Numbered from the stretch's first letter, positions 25,780 to 34,868 are shown. The stretch: DNA of 48,296 bases from Rhizobiales bacterium 32-66-11 (GCA_002304505.1 NCEH01000007.1:1-48296), one strand, 5' to 3'. Numbers and translations are program-made. The notes: a model not told the origin generated them from the letters alone.

Positions 25780-27173
25780 TGCGCCTGCGCCCGATAGTAA
25801 TGATGGGGATGGCGGCGCTTCTTGCCGCCATCCCCGGGGCGACCGCCGCTTTGGCGGCGACCATTCGCGTCGCGCCTTCGGATGCCGCATCGCTGCAGGG
25901 CGTCCTCGACGCCGCCTCTCTTGGCGATGTGGTGAGGCTGGCGCCGGGCACCCATGCGGGGCCGCTCGCGATCCGTGTTCCGCTTACCCTCGAAGGGGAA
26001 GCCGGCGCGATAGTGGCTGGCAACAAACAAGGTACGGTCATCACCGTCACATCGCCCGGCGTCGTCGTGAAGGGACTCTCCATCAGTGGATCCGGCAGCG
26101 ATCTCTCGACGATGGATTCCGGCGTGTTCGTGGCGAAGACGGCGGCCGGCGCCGTCATCGAGCAGAACGTCCTCACCGGAAATCTCTACGGCATCTATCT
26201 TCATGGCGCGAAGGACTCGCTTGCCCGCGCCAACCGCATCGTCGGCATCAAGAATGGCCGCATGAGCGAGGCCGGTAATGGCGTCACCGTATGGAACGCG
26301 CCGGGGGCTCGGGTGCTCGACAACGACATCAGCTTCGGGCGCGACGGCATCGCTACCAATGCCAGCCGGCAGAACGTGTTCAGCGGCAACAGGCTGCACG
26401 ATCTGCGCTTTGCGATACATTATATGTATACGAACGACAGCGAGATCAGCGGCAACGTTTCCACTGGCAATTCGGTGGGCTACGCAATCATGTTCTCCAG
26501 CCGGCTCAAGATCACGGACAATGTTTCGGATGGCGACCGCGATCACGGCCTGCTGCTGAACTATGCCAATGGCTCGCAGATTTCGGGCAATACCGTGCAC
26601 GGACGCCTTCAGCCGGAAGAGCGTTGGACTCTCGCCGGCACGCGCGCTTCGGACCCGGAGATGCCGCCCGAAGCCGACAGCAGCGTTCCGACCGCAAACG
26701 CCGCGTCGTCGGGCAGCATGCGCCTCGGCCCGGAGAAATGCGTGTTCGTCTACAACGCCAACAAGAACCGCGTTACCGACAACTTCTTCGAGGGATGCGC
26801 GATCGGCATCCATTTCACCGCGGGTTCCGAAGGCAACCGACTGGCGGGCAATGCCTTCGTGCAAAACCGCAACCAGGTCAAATATGTCGGCACCCGTCAT
26901 GTCGACTGGTCCGAAGGCGGGCGCGGCAATTACTGGAGCGACAACCCGGCCTTCGATCTCGACGGCGACGGCATCGGCGACAATCCGTACCGCCCGAATG
27001 ACCTCATCGACAAGGTGCTCTGGACCTCGCCGCAGGCAAAGGTGCTGGTCAGCAGCCCCGCGGTGCAGGTCATACGCTGGGCGCAGGCACAGTTTCCGGT
27101 GCTGCTGCCCGGTGGCGTCGTCGACAGCCATCCGCTGATGGCTCCTCCGGCCAGACGAGCCACACTGCCATGA
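25779..27173 (+). CDS. nosD: NosD, periplasmic copper-site maturation protein
   Basis: A 464-residue right-handed beta-helix protein (CASH/parallel beta-helix repeats) required with NosFY for CuZ assembly. It has a signal peptide (about residues 1-26, ending AALA). The repeats are visible as recurring N-x-I/V-S-G-N turns (NVLTGNLYGIYLHGAKDS, DNDISFGRDGIA, DNVSDGDRDHGLLL). Near the C-terminus is NYWSDNPAFDLDGDGIGDNPYRPNDLID, a NosD signature. The start overlaps the nosZ stop and the stop overlaps nosF, both as ATGA. Confidence 0.95.
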   Translation: MRLRPIVMMGMAALLAAIPGATAALAATIRVAPSDAASLQGVLDAASLGDVVRLAPGTHAGPLAIRVPLTLEGEAGAIVAGNKQGTVITVTSPGVVVKGLSISGSGSDLSTMDSGVFVAKTAAGAVIEQNVLTGNLYGIYLHGAKDSLARANRIVGIKNGRMSEAGNGVTVWNAPGARVLDNDISFGRDGIATNASRQNVFSGNRLHDLRFAIHYMYTNDSEISGNVSTGNSVGYAIMFSSRLKITDNVSDGDRDHGLLLNYANGSQISGNTVHGRLQPEERWTLAGTRASDPEMPPEADSSVPTANAASSGSMRLGPEKCVFVYNANKNRVTDNFFEGCAIGIHFTAGSEGNRLAGNAFVQNRNQVKYVGTRHVDWSEGGRGNYWSDNPAFDLDGDGIGDNPYRPNDLIDKVLWTSPQAKVLVSSPAVQVIRWAQAQFPVLLPGGVVDSHPLMAPPARRATLP

Positions 27174-28087
27174 ACCGTACCGTCGACATAAGCGGCATCG
27201 CCAAGCTCTACGGCAAGGTCGAAGCCGTCACGGACGTGTCCCTCACCTTGCACGAAGGCCAGACCGTCGGGCTGGTCGGCCACAATGGCGCCGGCAAGAC
27301 CACCCTCATCAAGCTGATGCTGGGCCTGATCCGGCCGAGCGCGGGCACCGTGCGGGTACTGGGCGAAGACCCCGCCTCGGGAAATTTCGAGGTACGTCGC
27401 CGTCTGGGATATCTGCCGGAAAGCGTATCCTTCCATATGGCGCTCACCGGGCGCGAGACGCTTGCCTTCTATGCCCGGCTGAAGCGGGTCGATCCTGCCT
27501 CCACCGCTCCACTGCTCGAGCGGGTAGGGCTCGCCGTCGCGGCGGCCGACCGTCCCGTGCGCACTTATTCCAAGGGCATGCGCCAGCGGCTCGGCCTCGC
27601 GCAGGCACTGCTCGGCGAGCCGCGCATCCTGCTGCTGGACGAGCCGACCAGCGGCCTCGACCCGGCACTGCGGCGGCATTTCTACAACCTCATCAGCGAT
27701 TTGCGCTCGAAAGGAACGGCCGTGCTGCTCTCCTCGCACGCGCTCACCGAGCTGGAGGGGCGCACCGACCGCGTCATCATCCTCAATGGCGGCGTCAAGA
27801 TCGCCGATGGCACGCTGGACGAGTTGCGCCGCATCGCGCGCTTGCCGACCCGCATTCGCATCCGCCTCGCCAATGGCGGAACAACAGGCGACCCGACCGG
27901 CGGCGACAGCCGCTGGCATGTCATGGATGACGGGATGCTGGAGACCGAGGCGGAACCGGGCGGCAAGATCGAACTCCTGCACCGTCTCACCGCAAATCCG
28001 GCGCGCATTGCCGATATCGGCCTTGTGGAGCCGACGCTGGACGACCTCTACGCCCACTTCCTGAACGCGGGAGGAAACGCCCGATGA
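27170..28087 (+). CDS. nosF: NosF, ABC transporter ATPase
   Basis: A 305-residue ATPase of the NosDFY complex that helps supply sulfur or copper species for CuZ. Walker A is GHNGAGKT (residues 37-44), the ABC signature is YSKGMRQRLGLAQALL, and Walker B is ILLLDEPTSGLDP. The switch histidine is in LLSSHAL. The C-terminal extension after about residue 215 is usual for NosF. It overlaps nosD and nosY by ATGA. Confidence 0.96.
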   Translation: MNRTVDISGIAKLYGKVEAVTDVSLTLHEGQTVGLVGHNGAGKTTLIKLMLGLIRPSAGTVRVLGEDPASGNFEVRRRLGYLPESVSFHMALTGRETLAFYARLKRVDPASTAPLLERVGLAVAAADRPVRTYSKGMRQRLGLAQALLGEPRILLLDEPTSGLDPALRRHFYNLISDLRSKGTAVLLSSHALTELEGRTDRVIILNGGVKIADGTLDELRRIARLPTRIRIRLANGGTTGDPTGGDSRWHVMDDGMLETEAEPGGKIELLHRLTANPARIADIGLVEPTLDDLYAHFLNAGGNAR

Positions 28088-28911
28088 GCAACATCCTCAT
28101 CATCGCCCGCAAGGAGATCCGCGAGGGCCTGCGCAATCGCTGGGTGCTGGCGACCACGCTGCTTTTGGCCGCGCTCGCCTTGACGTTGAGCTTCCTCGGT
28201 AGTGCGCCGGCAGGCAATATCGGGGCGAACCGCCTCGACATCGTCGTCGTCAGCCTGTCGAGCCTGACCATCTTCCTCGTCCCGCTCATCGCGCTGCTGA
28301 TCTCGCACGACGCCATCGTCGGCGAGATGGAGCGCGGCACCATGCTGCTTCTGCTGAGCTATCCGATCAGCCGGCGGCAGATCGTGCTCGGCAAGTTCCT
28401 CGGGCACGTATCGATCCTGGCCTTCGCCACGCTGTTCGGCTACGGCGCGGCGGCGCTTGCTCTCGCCGCCATAGGCGCCGAGATCGACGTGCAAAGCTGG
28501 CAGGCTTTTGCTGCCATGATCGGCTCGTCGGTGCTGCTCGGCGCCGTCTTCATCGCCATCGGCCATCTCGTGAGCGCGCTGGCGGCCGAGCGCAGCACCG
28601 CGGGCGGCATCGCCATCGGCGTCTGGCTGTTCTTCGTCCTCATCTACGACATGGCGCTGCTGGGTGGGCTGGTGGCGGCGCAGGGACACGCGCTTCCGGC
28701 CGGCCTGCTCGACGCGCTGCTGCTCGCCAACCCGACCGACGCCTATCGCCTGCTGAACCTGAGTTCCGGCGCCGCCGGCTCGCTGTCCGGCATGGGTGGC
28801 ATCGCCCAGCATACGACGCTCGGCGTTCCGGCACTGGTCGGCGCCCTCCTGGTCTGGATGGTCGCGCCGCTCGTTGTCGGAACGCTGGTCTTCTCCCGGA
28901 GGGAACTATGA
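28084..28911 (+). CDS. nosY: NosY, ABC transporter permease
   Basis: A 275-residue membrane permease with six predicted helices. It opens with the type-2 ABC permease text NILIIARKEIREGLRNRWVLATT and has SHDAIVGEMERGTMLLLLSYPISRRQIVLGKFLG, characteristic of NosY. It forms a complex with NosF and NosD. Overlaps both neighbours by ATGA. Confidence 0.95.
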   Translation: MSNILIIARKEIREGLRNRWVLATTLLLAALALTLSFLGSAPAGNIGANRLDIVVVSLSSLTIFLVPLIALLISHDAIVGEMERGTMLLLLSYPISRRQIVLGKFLGHVSILAFATLFGYGAAALALAAIGAEIDVQSWQAFAAMIGSSVLLGAVFIAIGHLVSALAAERSTAGGIAIGVWLFFVLIYDMALLGGLVAAQGHALPAGLLDALLLANPTDAYRLLNLSSGAAGSLSGMGGIAQHTTLGVPALVGALLVWMVAPLVVGTLVFSRREL

Positions 28912-29477
28912 AACTGGCTGTACTTGCATCCGCCCTCGCGGCTGCCCTCCTCCTCGCCGCCTGCAACAGGGACGAGCCGGCCTCCATGCCCGCTCCCTTT
29001 GCGCTCACGCAGGAGGCCATGGGCCATTATTGCGGCATGAACCTTCTGGAGCATCCCGGTCCCAAGGGGCAGATAATCCTTAAGGATATCCCCGCCCCGA
29101 TCTGGTTCTCCTCGGTGCGCGATGCGGTCTCCTTCACCCTTCTGCCCGAGGAGCCGAAGGACATTGCGGCGATTTATGTGTCCGACATGGGCCAGGCTCC
29201 GAGCTGGGACAAGCCCGGAGGGGAGAACTGGATCGACGCGCGCACCGCGTTCTATGTCATCGGGAGCGCACTACGCGGCGGCATGGGTGCGGCGGAAGCG
29301 GTGCCTTTTGCAACGCAGGAGGCGGCCCGGCAATTCGCCGGCAAGCACGGCGGACAGGTGGTCGGCTTCGCCGATATCCCCGCCGACTATGTGTTGGGCG
29401 GCGAGGCGGCCAACCCGGGCGAGGGTTCCGAACCGGCGCTGGAAAAAGGCGGGGGTCCGGAGCATCATCATGGCTGA
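28908..29477 (+). CDS. nosL: NosL, copper chaperone lipoprotein
   Basis: A 189-residue outer-leaflet lipoprotein that delivers Cu(I) to NosZ. The lipobox is LLLAAC with Cys19 as the lipidated residue. The Cu-binding region has HYCGMNLLEHPGPKGQI (about residues 41-57), a conserved NosL signature with Cys and Met. The C-terminus ends in EHHHG, a possible extra metal-binding tail. It overlaps nosX by eight bases. Confidence 0.94.
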   Translation: MKLAVLASALAAALLLAACNRDEPASMPAPFALTQEAMGHYCGMNLLEHPGPKGQIILKDIPAPIWFSSVRDAVSFTLLPEEPKDIAAIYVSDMGQAPSWDKPGGENWIDARTAFYVIGSALRGGMGAAEAVPFATQEAARQFAGKHGGQVVGFADIPADYVLGGEAANPGEGSEPALEKGGGPEHHHG

Positions 29478-30480
29478 CACTCCCGTGACCGGCCCTATCA
29501 GCCGACGCCGTGCCATCGCCATCGTGGCTGCCGCCGCCGGCCTGCCGCTGCTCCCCTTCGTCGACGGCGCCAAGGCTGAGAGCCAAGTCGTCACATGGAA
29601 GGGCCAGGCATTAGGTGCGCCGGCAACGCTAATTCTTCATCATCCTGATCGGGCGGAAGCCGAACGGCTGATCCGCGCAGTGAGGGCCGAGGTGGCGCGG
29701 CTGGAGGGTATTTTCAGCCTCTACCGTGCCGATTCCGCGCTCTGCGCCCTGAACCGGAGCGGCGCGCTCATGGCACCGCCGGCGGACATGGTGCGGCTCA
29801 TCGGCATCTGCCGGGATTTCTGGGAACTGAGCAGCGGGGCCTTCGACCCCACCATGCAGCCGCTCTGGGCACTCTATGCCCGCCATTTCGCAGGTGCCAA
29901 TACTGCTCCGGGCGGGCCCGATCCCCAGAAAATGCAGGAGGCCCTGATGCGCGTCGGCTTCGACGGTGTCCGCTTCAACACCGACCGCATCGCCTTTGCC
30001 CGGTCGGGCATGGCACTAACGCTGAACGGCATCGCCCAAGGCTATATAACGGACAGAATTGTCGACCGGCTCCGCGAGGCTGGCATCACCAGCAGCCTCG
30101 TTGACATGGGTGAGAACTGCGCAATCGGCCGACAGTCCGATGGCCGGCCCTGGCGGATCGGCCTTGCGACGACGGAGGACGCGGAAAAGCCGGACACCAT
30201 TCTCCACATCGTCGACCGGGCTGTCGCCACCTCCAGCCCAAGCGGTTTTTGTTTCGACGAAGCGGGCCGGTTCGGCCATATCATCGACCCCCGCACGGGC
30301 GCTACCCCCCTGAAATACCGGAGAGTGACGGTCCTCGCCCCCGACGCGGCAAGCGCCGATGCCCTCTCCACCGCCTTCAACCTGATGGAACCGGCGGCGA
30401 TCAGGGCGATCCTCGCTTCCCAGCCGAAACTCGAGGTCGACCTGGTTTCAGCGAGCGGCGAAAGGACAGCAATCGACTGA
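29470..30480 (+). CDS. nosX: NosX, ApbE-type FAD:protein FMN transferase
   Basis: A 336-residue periplasmic flavin transferase that attaches FMN to the threonine of NosR. It has a Tat-like signal (ISRRRAIAIVAAAAGLPLL). ApbE landmarks are LEGIFSLYRADSALCALN, GAFDPTMQPLW, LNGIAQGYITDRIVDRL, DMGENCAIG and the late HIIDPRTGATP. The start overlaps the nosL end. It is the last nos gene; the following 300 bases contain no gene on this strand. Confidence 0.94.
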   Translation: MADTPVTGPISRRRAIAIVAAAAGLPLLPFVDGAKAESQVVTWKGQALGAPATLILHHPDRAEAERLIRAVRAEVARLEGIFSLYRADSALCALNRSGALMAPPADMVRLIGICRDFWELSSGAFDPTMQPLWALYARHFAGANTAPGGPDPQKMQEALMRVGFDGVRFNTDRIAFARSGMALTLNGIAQGYITDRIVDRLREAGITSSLVDMGENCAIGRQSDGRPWRIGLATTEDAEKPDTILHIVDRAVATSSPSGFCFDEAGRFGHIIDPRTGATPLKYRRVTVLAPDAASADALSTAFNLMEPAAIRAILASQPKLEVDLVSASGERTAID

Positions 30481-30795
30481 ACTATTTGTCATCATGATGG
30501 CAATCTCGCTCACCATTCGGAAGCTTCTGACGGCTTTGCGGCGGCTATTACTTAGTGTAGGCATCTCCATTTGTGAATCAAAAAGCGTTGCCGATGGTGA
30601 ATTGCTATCGCGAAGGCATCAATGCAGGTGCGATATTGGGAACAACATTTATTAAACCTGAGCGACGCTACGTAAAATTGGCGCATCGATCTGCATCTGA
30701 TTGCGCATGTTCGACGTTTGTTTGCTCTGAAGCAATGATCTCCGGCGTCATGACGTGCCATGTTGATCTCCGTTCGGCGAGGTCGAGGAGCTCAG
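30481..30795. other. AT-richer intergenic region between nosX and the DGC gene
   Basis: A 315-base gap visibly richer in A and T than the coding neighbours (for example around 30560-30680). It holds one NnrR/Dnr-type box near its right end. A 78-codon frame from 30573 has no family features and runs into the next gene's start in another frame, so I do not call it. No clear terminator for the nos operon was recognised. Confidence 0.6.
30722..30735. promoter_or_regulatory. NnrR/Dnr-type box upstream of the DGC-domain gene
   Basis: TTGCTCTGAAGCAA, with the five outer bases fully palindromic (TTGCT / AGCAA). Centre 67 bases before the start at 30796. Confidence 0.76.
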
Positions 30796-31203
30796 ATGGC
30801 CATCGATAAGCATAAACTTCCGCTCGTTTATTCCTGCTCTGGCTGCTCAAGCGCCGCGCAAATGGCGAATTATGTAGCGCTGCGCCTCGATCGTGCGGGC
30901 GAAGCGGAGATGTCATGTATCGCTGGTGTTGGCGGCGATGTTCCATCGCTCGTGAAGGTCGCTACTTCCGGCAGGCCGATAGTGGCGATCGACGGTTGTC
31001 CCTTGCGCTGCGTGCGGCAGAGTCTTGCACGGCACGGCGTCGAGCCGGTGGTGGAAGTCGTGCTGACCAAGCTTGGTGTGAAGAAACGCTTTCACGCAGA
31101 ATTCGACGAGGAGGAAGCCGTCCACGTCTATCGCAGGATGGTTTCAGCGTTGGCGTCGCTCTCTCCTGCCATGCAACTCCCCGAAAGCCCCGCTTGTTCA
31201 TAG
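30796..31203 (+). CDS. DGC-domain putative zinc-binding protein
   Basis: A 135-residue soluble protein of the DGC family. It has the N-terminal CSGCSSAAQMANYVALRLDRAG, a central CIAGVGGD and the IDGCPLRC motif that gives the family its name, in all six cysteines in the expected places, plus one at the C-terminus (SPACS). The family is described only as a putative zinc-binding protein. The ATG is preceded by GAGGAG. The box upstream links it to NO or anaerobic control. It converges on the gene at 31220. Confidence 0.84.
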   Translation: MAIDKHKLPLVYSCSGCSSAAQMANYVALRLDRAGEAEMSCIAGVGGDVPSLVKVATSGRPIVAIDGCPLRCVRQSLARHGVEPVVEVVLTKLGVKKRFHAEFDEEEAVHVYRRMVSALASLSPAMQLPESPACS

Positions 31204-31219
31204 TGGCAAATACTGGGTC

Positions 31220-31573
31220 TTAGATCTCCTGGTCGACCGCCCGGAGCGCGGCGGCTCCGGCATTGGCGCAAACGGCGATCTCAACAAAGAGGAGCGCCAT
31301 CTCCTCGAACACCGTGCGGTCGTTTTCGCCCTCCGTGATCTGATCGAGTTCGGAGAGGAATGTCATCATAGCGATGATGCGGTCCTTGTGGGCGCGGGCC
31401 TGGATCAGGTTGCGCCGTGATACACGCCGCCGTTCAAGCGCCGTGAATCGGTCAATAGCCTCAGACAAGGATTGGCGGCAATTGCAATCGAGCTCGACCC
31501 GGTTCAGGACGGTCTGCAGGCGATGGATGAAATCCGCGGCGTCGCCTTCAGCCGCGTGCCGGGTGGCGCCCAT
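31220..31573 (-). CDS. Hypothetical all-helical protein
   Basis: A 117-residue product I do not recognise. It looks like a helical bundle (ADFIHRLQTVLNRVELD, SLSEAIDRFTALERRRVSRRNLIQARAHKDRIIAMMTFLSEL, VFEEMALLFVEIAVCANAGAAALRAV), with a DCNC pair near residue 30 that could bind metal. AGGAGG lies seven bases before the ATG, which supports it being real. No regulatory box is seen close upstream. Confidence 0.55.
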   Translation of the reverse strand: MGATRHAAEGDAADFIHRLQTVLNRVELDCNCRQSLSEAIDRFTALERRRVSRRNLIQARAHKDRIIAMMTFLSELDQITEGENDRTVFEEMALLFVEIAVCANAGAAALRAVDQEI

Positions 31574-32157
31574 GGGCGGCCCTCCTTCGGATAAGGTTTC
31601 CTGGAGCCATGGCAGGGCGAGCGGGCACTATCATTTTGTATCCCGCTGTATCCCGCGCTGGACCGTGCGAAGCGAGGAATCGCCTTGATGCCGCCATCGG
31701 TTCACAGCTCGCGCGAGAAGATCAATGCGTCTGCGCCTCCAGGCTGATGAGGCCGGCGATCGCGGAAGCCAGGACCAATGAATACACTTTCGATCCCGCT
31801 CCTTTGTTGCGCTGGAGCAAAGAGCTAGAGCTGTCACCATGGGAGGGATGACGGGTCAGGGGAGGCTCCCACTGGCGCGTCGCACGTCCAGCGATAGTGC
31901 AATCCATGGAGGCCTCCGCGCATTAGAGCGAAGGGGGAGTTCATGCGCTTCAGGGAGTCGGCTTTCGTCTATGAGGCCACCGAAATCCATCGGCGAATGC
32001 CGGCTGACGGCAAGCCCCCGGCCACGTTGCGCCGGCCACACCCAAACCAAGGCTTGTCCGGTAAGTGGCGCAAGCCGGCCTGCGATCTCAGGTGGCCGCC
32101 GGAGTTTGCCTGCGTTCCGCGGTGATGATGCGGCACTCGGCTGCGGGAGGCACCATC
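31574..32157. other. 584-base gap before nnrS copy 1
   Basis: No gene is confidently recognised. It contains a TTG-N8-CAA site at 31807-31820. Open stretches of 60-80 codons exist (31609-31851 and 31943-32125 on the plus strand) but show no family features, and the second has poor ribosome-site spacing. It may hold a small gene, a long leader, or debris of a lost gene. Confidence 0.5.
31807..31820. promoter_or_regulatory. NnrR/Dnr-type box, 344 bases before nnrS copy 1
   Basis: TTGCGCTGGAGCAA. Unlike the other sites it is far from any called start, the nearest on the plus strand being nnrS at 32158. Either the leader is long or a small transcript starts here. Confidence 0.6.
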
Positions 32158-33345
32158 ATGGCTCCTTGCGCCGGTCCTCTGCCCTTTCGAATCTTCTTTT
32201 TCCTGGCCGCCCTGGATGCCGTTGCGGGTGTCGCGATCTGGCCCTGCTCCGCCTTGGGGCTCTGCTCCTATATGCCGGCGGGAAACCCCATTTCGATCTG
32301 GCATCGCCAGGAACTTCTCTTCGGCATGATGCCGGCGGTGGTCGCCGGCTTCCTCCTTACCGCTTTGCCACGATGGACCGGATCGCGGGCGGTGTCGCGA
32401 GGCACCGTGCGAGCTCTCGCCGGTCTCTGGCTGGCCGGGCGGGTCGCCCACGGCGTGGCGCCATCGATAGCAGGGCCATTGGTGGCGGTGTTCGTCGCCC
32501 TATTGGCGCTGATGCTGACTCATCGCGTCATCGCCGCAGGCAACCGCCGAGACATCAAGATCGCCGTGCTCCTCATCCTGTTTTCGGCGGGCGCGGCAAG
32601 TGCCGGAAACCTGCCTCTTGAGGCCGAAGGCGAATACGGATCACGCCTCGGCATGGCGGCCGTCCTAGGCCTCCTCATCATTCTCTCCGGTCGCATCGTG
32701 CCAAGCCTGACCGCGGCCTATCTCGGCACTTCCAAGAAGCCGTCGCCCATGCGATCGGGGGACATTGTCGAAATTTCCGCGGCGATCGCGGCGTTGATCG
32801 GTCTTGGCGCCTGGGTGCTGGCCCCGGTCGCCCAGACGGCAGCCGTAGGATGCGCCCTCGCAGCCGTATGCCAGACCGCCCGCCTGCTGCGATGGCGAGC
32901 TTGGCAGGCTGCAGCCAGGCCCGCCATCCTCGTTCTTCATGTCGGATACGGATGGATTCCCGTCGGCTTTGCGCTCCTCGCCGCCCGTTTCCTGCATCCC
33001 CGTATCCCCGTGGAGGTGATGGCGGCTCACGCCTGGACCGCAGGTTCCATGGGGTTGATAAGCCTCGGCGTCATGGCGAGCATGATCCGCCGACACACGG
33101 GGGCTACGTTTGCGTCGTCGGCGCAAATGTCCGCGGCCTATGCGTTCGGGTTCCTCGCCGCCGTGGCGCGTCTCGCTGCGGACATTCTCGATGGCGCGCG
33201 GGCACAGTGGCTCGGATTGGCGGCCATCGCCTGGATTGCCGCCTATATCCTGTTCCTCACAGACTTCAGACAGGGGCCGCTGCGGCGTGGACTGATCGCG
33301 CCCCTCCGGTGCCCGATGACAGACTCTGGCGACGATAGATCCTGA
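32158..33345 (+). CDS. nnrS: NnrS family heme-copper membrane protein, copy 1
   Basis: A 395-residue integral membrane protein with about twelve hydrophobic helices. NnrS proteins protect against NO-induced iron limitation and nitrosative stress. It shows the family opening PFRIFFFLAALDAV, the WHRQELLFGMMPAVVAGFLLTALPRWTG block with its histidine, GRIVPSLTAAYL, and HAWTAGSMGLISLGVMASMIRRHTG. The start is the ATG with GGGAGG nine bases upstream. It is the most diverged of the three copies, with RQE where others have xHE or xHT. Confidence 0.88.
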   Translation: MAPCAGPLPFRIFFFLAALDAVAGVAIWPCSALGLCSYMPAGNPISIWHRQELLFGMMPAVVAGFLLTALPRWTGSRAVSRGTVRALAGLWLAGRVAHGVAPSIAGPLVAVFVALLALMLTHRVIAAGNRRDIKIAVLLILFSAGAASAGNLPLEAEGEYGSRLGMAAVLGLLIILSGRIVPSLTAAYLGTSKKPSPMRSGDIVEISAAIAALIGLGAWVLAPVAQTAAVGCALAAVCQTARLLRWRAWQAAARPAILVLHVGYGWIPVGFALLAARFLHPRIPVEVMAAHAWTAGSMGLISLGVMASMIRRHTGATFASSAQMSAAYAFGFLAAVARLAADILDGARAQWLGLAAIAWIAAYILFLTDFRQGPLRRGLIAPLRCPMTDSGDDRS

Positions 33346-33440
33346 GCGGTCCGGCTTGCTGGACGGGCAGACCTCATGGTATCGGGCGAATTCATCGAAA
33401 ATCTCGCCACCGCGCGCTTGGTCCGGCGTTCTAGCCTGCA

Positions 33441-33454
33441 TTGCCGTCGAGCAA
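33441..33454. promoter_or_regulatory. Orphan NnrR/Dnr-type box between convergent nnrS genes
   Basis: TTGCCGTCGAGCAA in the 280-base gap between the ends of two convergent nnrS genes. No start codon of a called gene lies downstream on either strand. Confidence 0.5.
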
Positions 33455-33625
33455 CATCGGTAGGTCCGATGGTTCTTGATCGTGCCGTACGGCCATCATA
33501 GTTCTATTTGCTACGCGACCTCTGGATGGACCCGTAGGTGATTGTGCCGGATGCGAAAGCTGCCGACGGCGCTCCCAGCCATCCACCGCCAGTTCGTCGA
33601 ATGACATGAGTGATCCCGCCAGTGG

Positions 33626-34807
33626 CTACGGCCGGTCCGGCGATCCCATGAGCTGGGCGGCGAGGAAGGCGGTCCAGGCGAGCGCCCAGAGCACTGCCGA
33701 CGCCACGAGCAGCGCGACATACCCATCCGCCAGCATGGGCGCGGCTGCCCTCGCCACAGCCGCGAGGTTCACCGCCACCAGCGCGAAGCTGCACAGGGAC
33801 GCGCTCGCCCGCATGCCGACGCCTCGGGTCGTGCTCAGGCGGGCCATGACCGCCATCGTCATGGTGCCGATCGCGCCCGCCGTGAAGACGTGCAGCGCCA
33901 CGTCCGGCGGAACGAGGGCGAGCGGCTCGGCGGCGAGCGCGGCCAGTCCGGTTCCGACGACGAGCCACAGATATCCGGCATGAAGAGCGGCGACGTCGAC
34001 CCGCCGTACCAGCCATCCCCGCCAGCGCAGGAGCCGGATGGCCTGCAGGACTGCGGAGGCTCCCATCAGCATGGCGGCCGCCGGCGAGGCCGGGGCGGCG
34101 GCCCAGGTGACCAGCGCCGGGAAGATCAGGACGAGCACGAAGACGTCGTAGCGGCCATAGGGCTCCGGCACCTTCTCTCCGCGCGCCGCCAGCGCGTTGC
34201 GGGTGAGGCTGGGGAGAAGCCGCCCGCCCACCGCCGAGATCAGCAGCACTGCGACGGCGACCCCGATGCGCGCCAGGGTGGTGGCGAGTTCATGATCCTG
34301 CGCGACGAGGCGATGCGCCACTGCGGCAAGCATGAGCACCGGGAACAGCATCAGCCCGTGGTGGGACTGTTTCGGCGGCTTCAGGCGCGCCTCGCGCAGC
34401 AGCGCAGCGGTAACGGCGAGGGAGAAGGCGGCGTCGGCAGCGAGCGCGACGGGCAGGGGCGCCACCAGCGGCACCAGCCGTCCGGCGACCCAGATCGCGA
34501 AGAGCAACGCAAGTGGTCTTCCCGAGGCCGGAAGCTTGCCGGACCAGTTCGGCGTGGCCGAGAACAGGTAGCCCGCCATCACCGCCGGGAGGAAGCCGAA
34601 CACCATCTCATGTGCATGCCAGGCCATGGAGGGCATGCCCCCGACCTCAGACACCCCGCTCAGGAACATGAAAACCCAGAGCGGCACGGAGGCGGCGGCG
34701 AGCGCGGACGCGCCGACGAACAGCGGCCGGAAGGAAGCGGCGAAGAGCCATCCGGCATTGGTGCGGGCGCGGCTGGCGGCCAGCGAGGGGGAGGGAGGGA
34801 GTGACAT
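33626..34807 (-). CDS. nnrS: NnrS family heme-copper membrane protein, copy 2
   Basis: A 393-residue polytopic membrane protein. Signatures are WLFAASFRPLFVGASALAA, MAWHAHEMVFGFLPAVMAGYLFSATPNWSGKLPASGRPL, VGGRLLPSLTRNAL and HVFTAGAIGTMTMAVMARLSTTRG, all typical of NnrS. The nnrS relic at 15278-15717 is its close relative. The true start is MSLPPSPS at 34807; the frame is open upstream only as shadow of hemN. A perfect-armed regulatory box is 54 bases upstream, separate from hemN. Confidence 0.95.
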   Translation of the reverse strand: MSLPPSPSLAASRARTNAGWLFAASFRPLFVGASALAAASVPLWVFMFLSGVSEVGGMPSMAWHAHEMVFGFLPAVMAGYLFSATPNWSGKLPASGRPLALLFAIWVAGRLVPLVAPLPVALAADAAFSLAVTAALLREARLKPPKQSHHGLMLFPVLMLAAVAHRLVAQDHELATTLARIGVAVAVLLISAVGGRLLPSLTRNALAARGEKVPEPYGRYDVFVLVLIFPALVTWAAAPASPAAAMLMGASAVLQAIRLLRWRGWLVRRVDVAALHAGYLWLVVGTGLAALAAEPLALVPPDVALHVFTAGAIGTMTMAVMARLSTTRGVGMRASASLCSFALVAVNLAAVARAAAPMLADGYVALLVASAVLWALAWTAFLAAQLMGSPDRP

Positions 34808-34854
34808 GGTCGATCCTTTCGGCGCGACGATGTCATGGCTGGGATGCGACGACG

Positions 34855-34868
34855 TTGCGCGGGCGCAA
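34855..34868. promoter_or_regulatory. NnrR/Dnr-type box upstream of nnrS copy 2
   Basis: TTGCGCGGGCGCAA: TTGCG-N4-CGCAA with both five-base arms perfectly complementary, the best palindrome of the set. It lies 54 bases before the nnrS start, just after the hemN stop. Confidence 0.82.

Noticed and set aside
25704..27131. 475-codon open frame opposite nosD
   Set aside because: nosD is certain from motifs and operon overlaps; the opposite frame has no recognisable domain.
30573..30809. 78-codon frame in the nosX-DGC gap
   Set aside because: No ribosome site or motif, and it runs through the regulatory box and the next gene's start.
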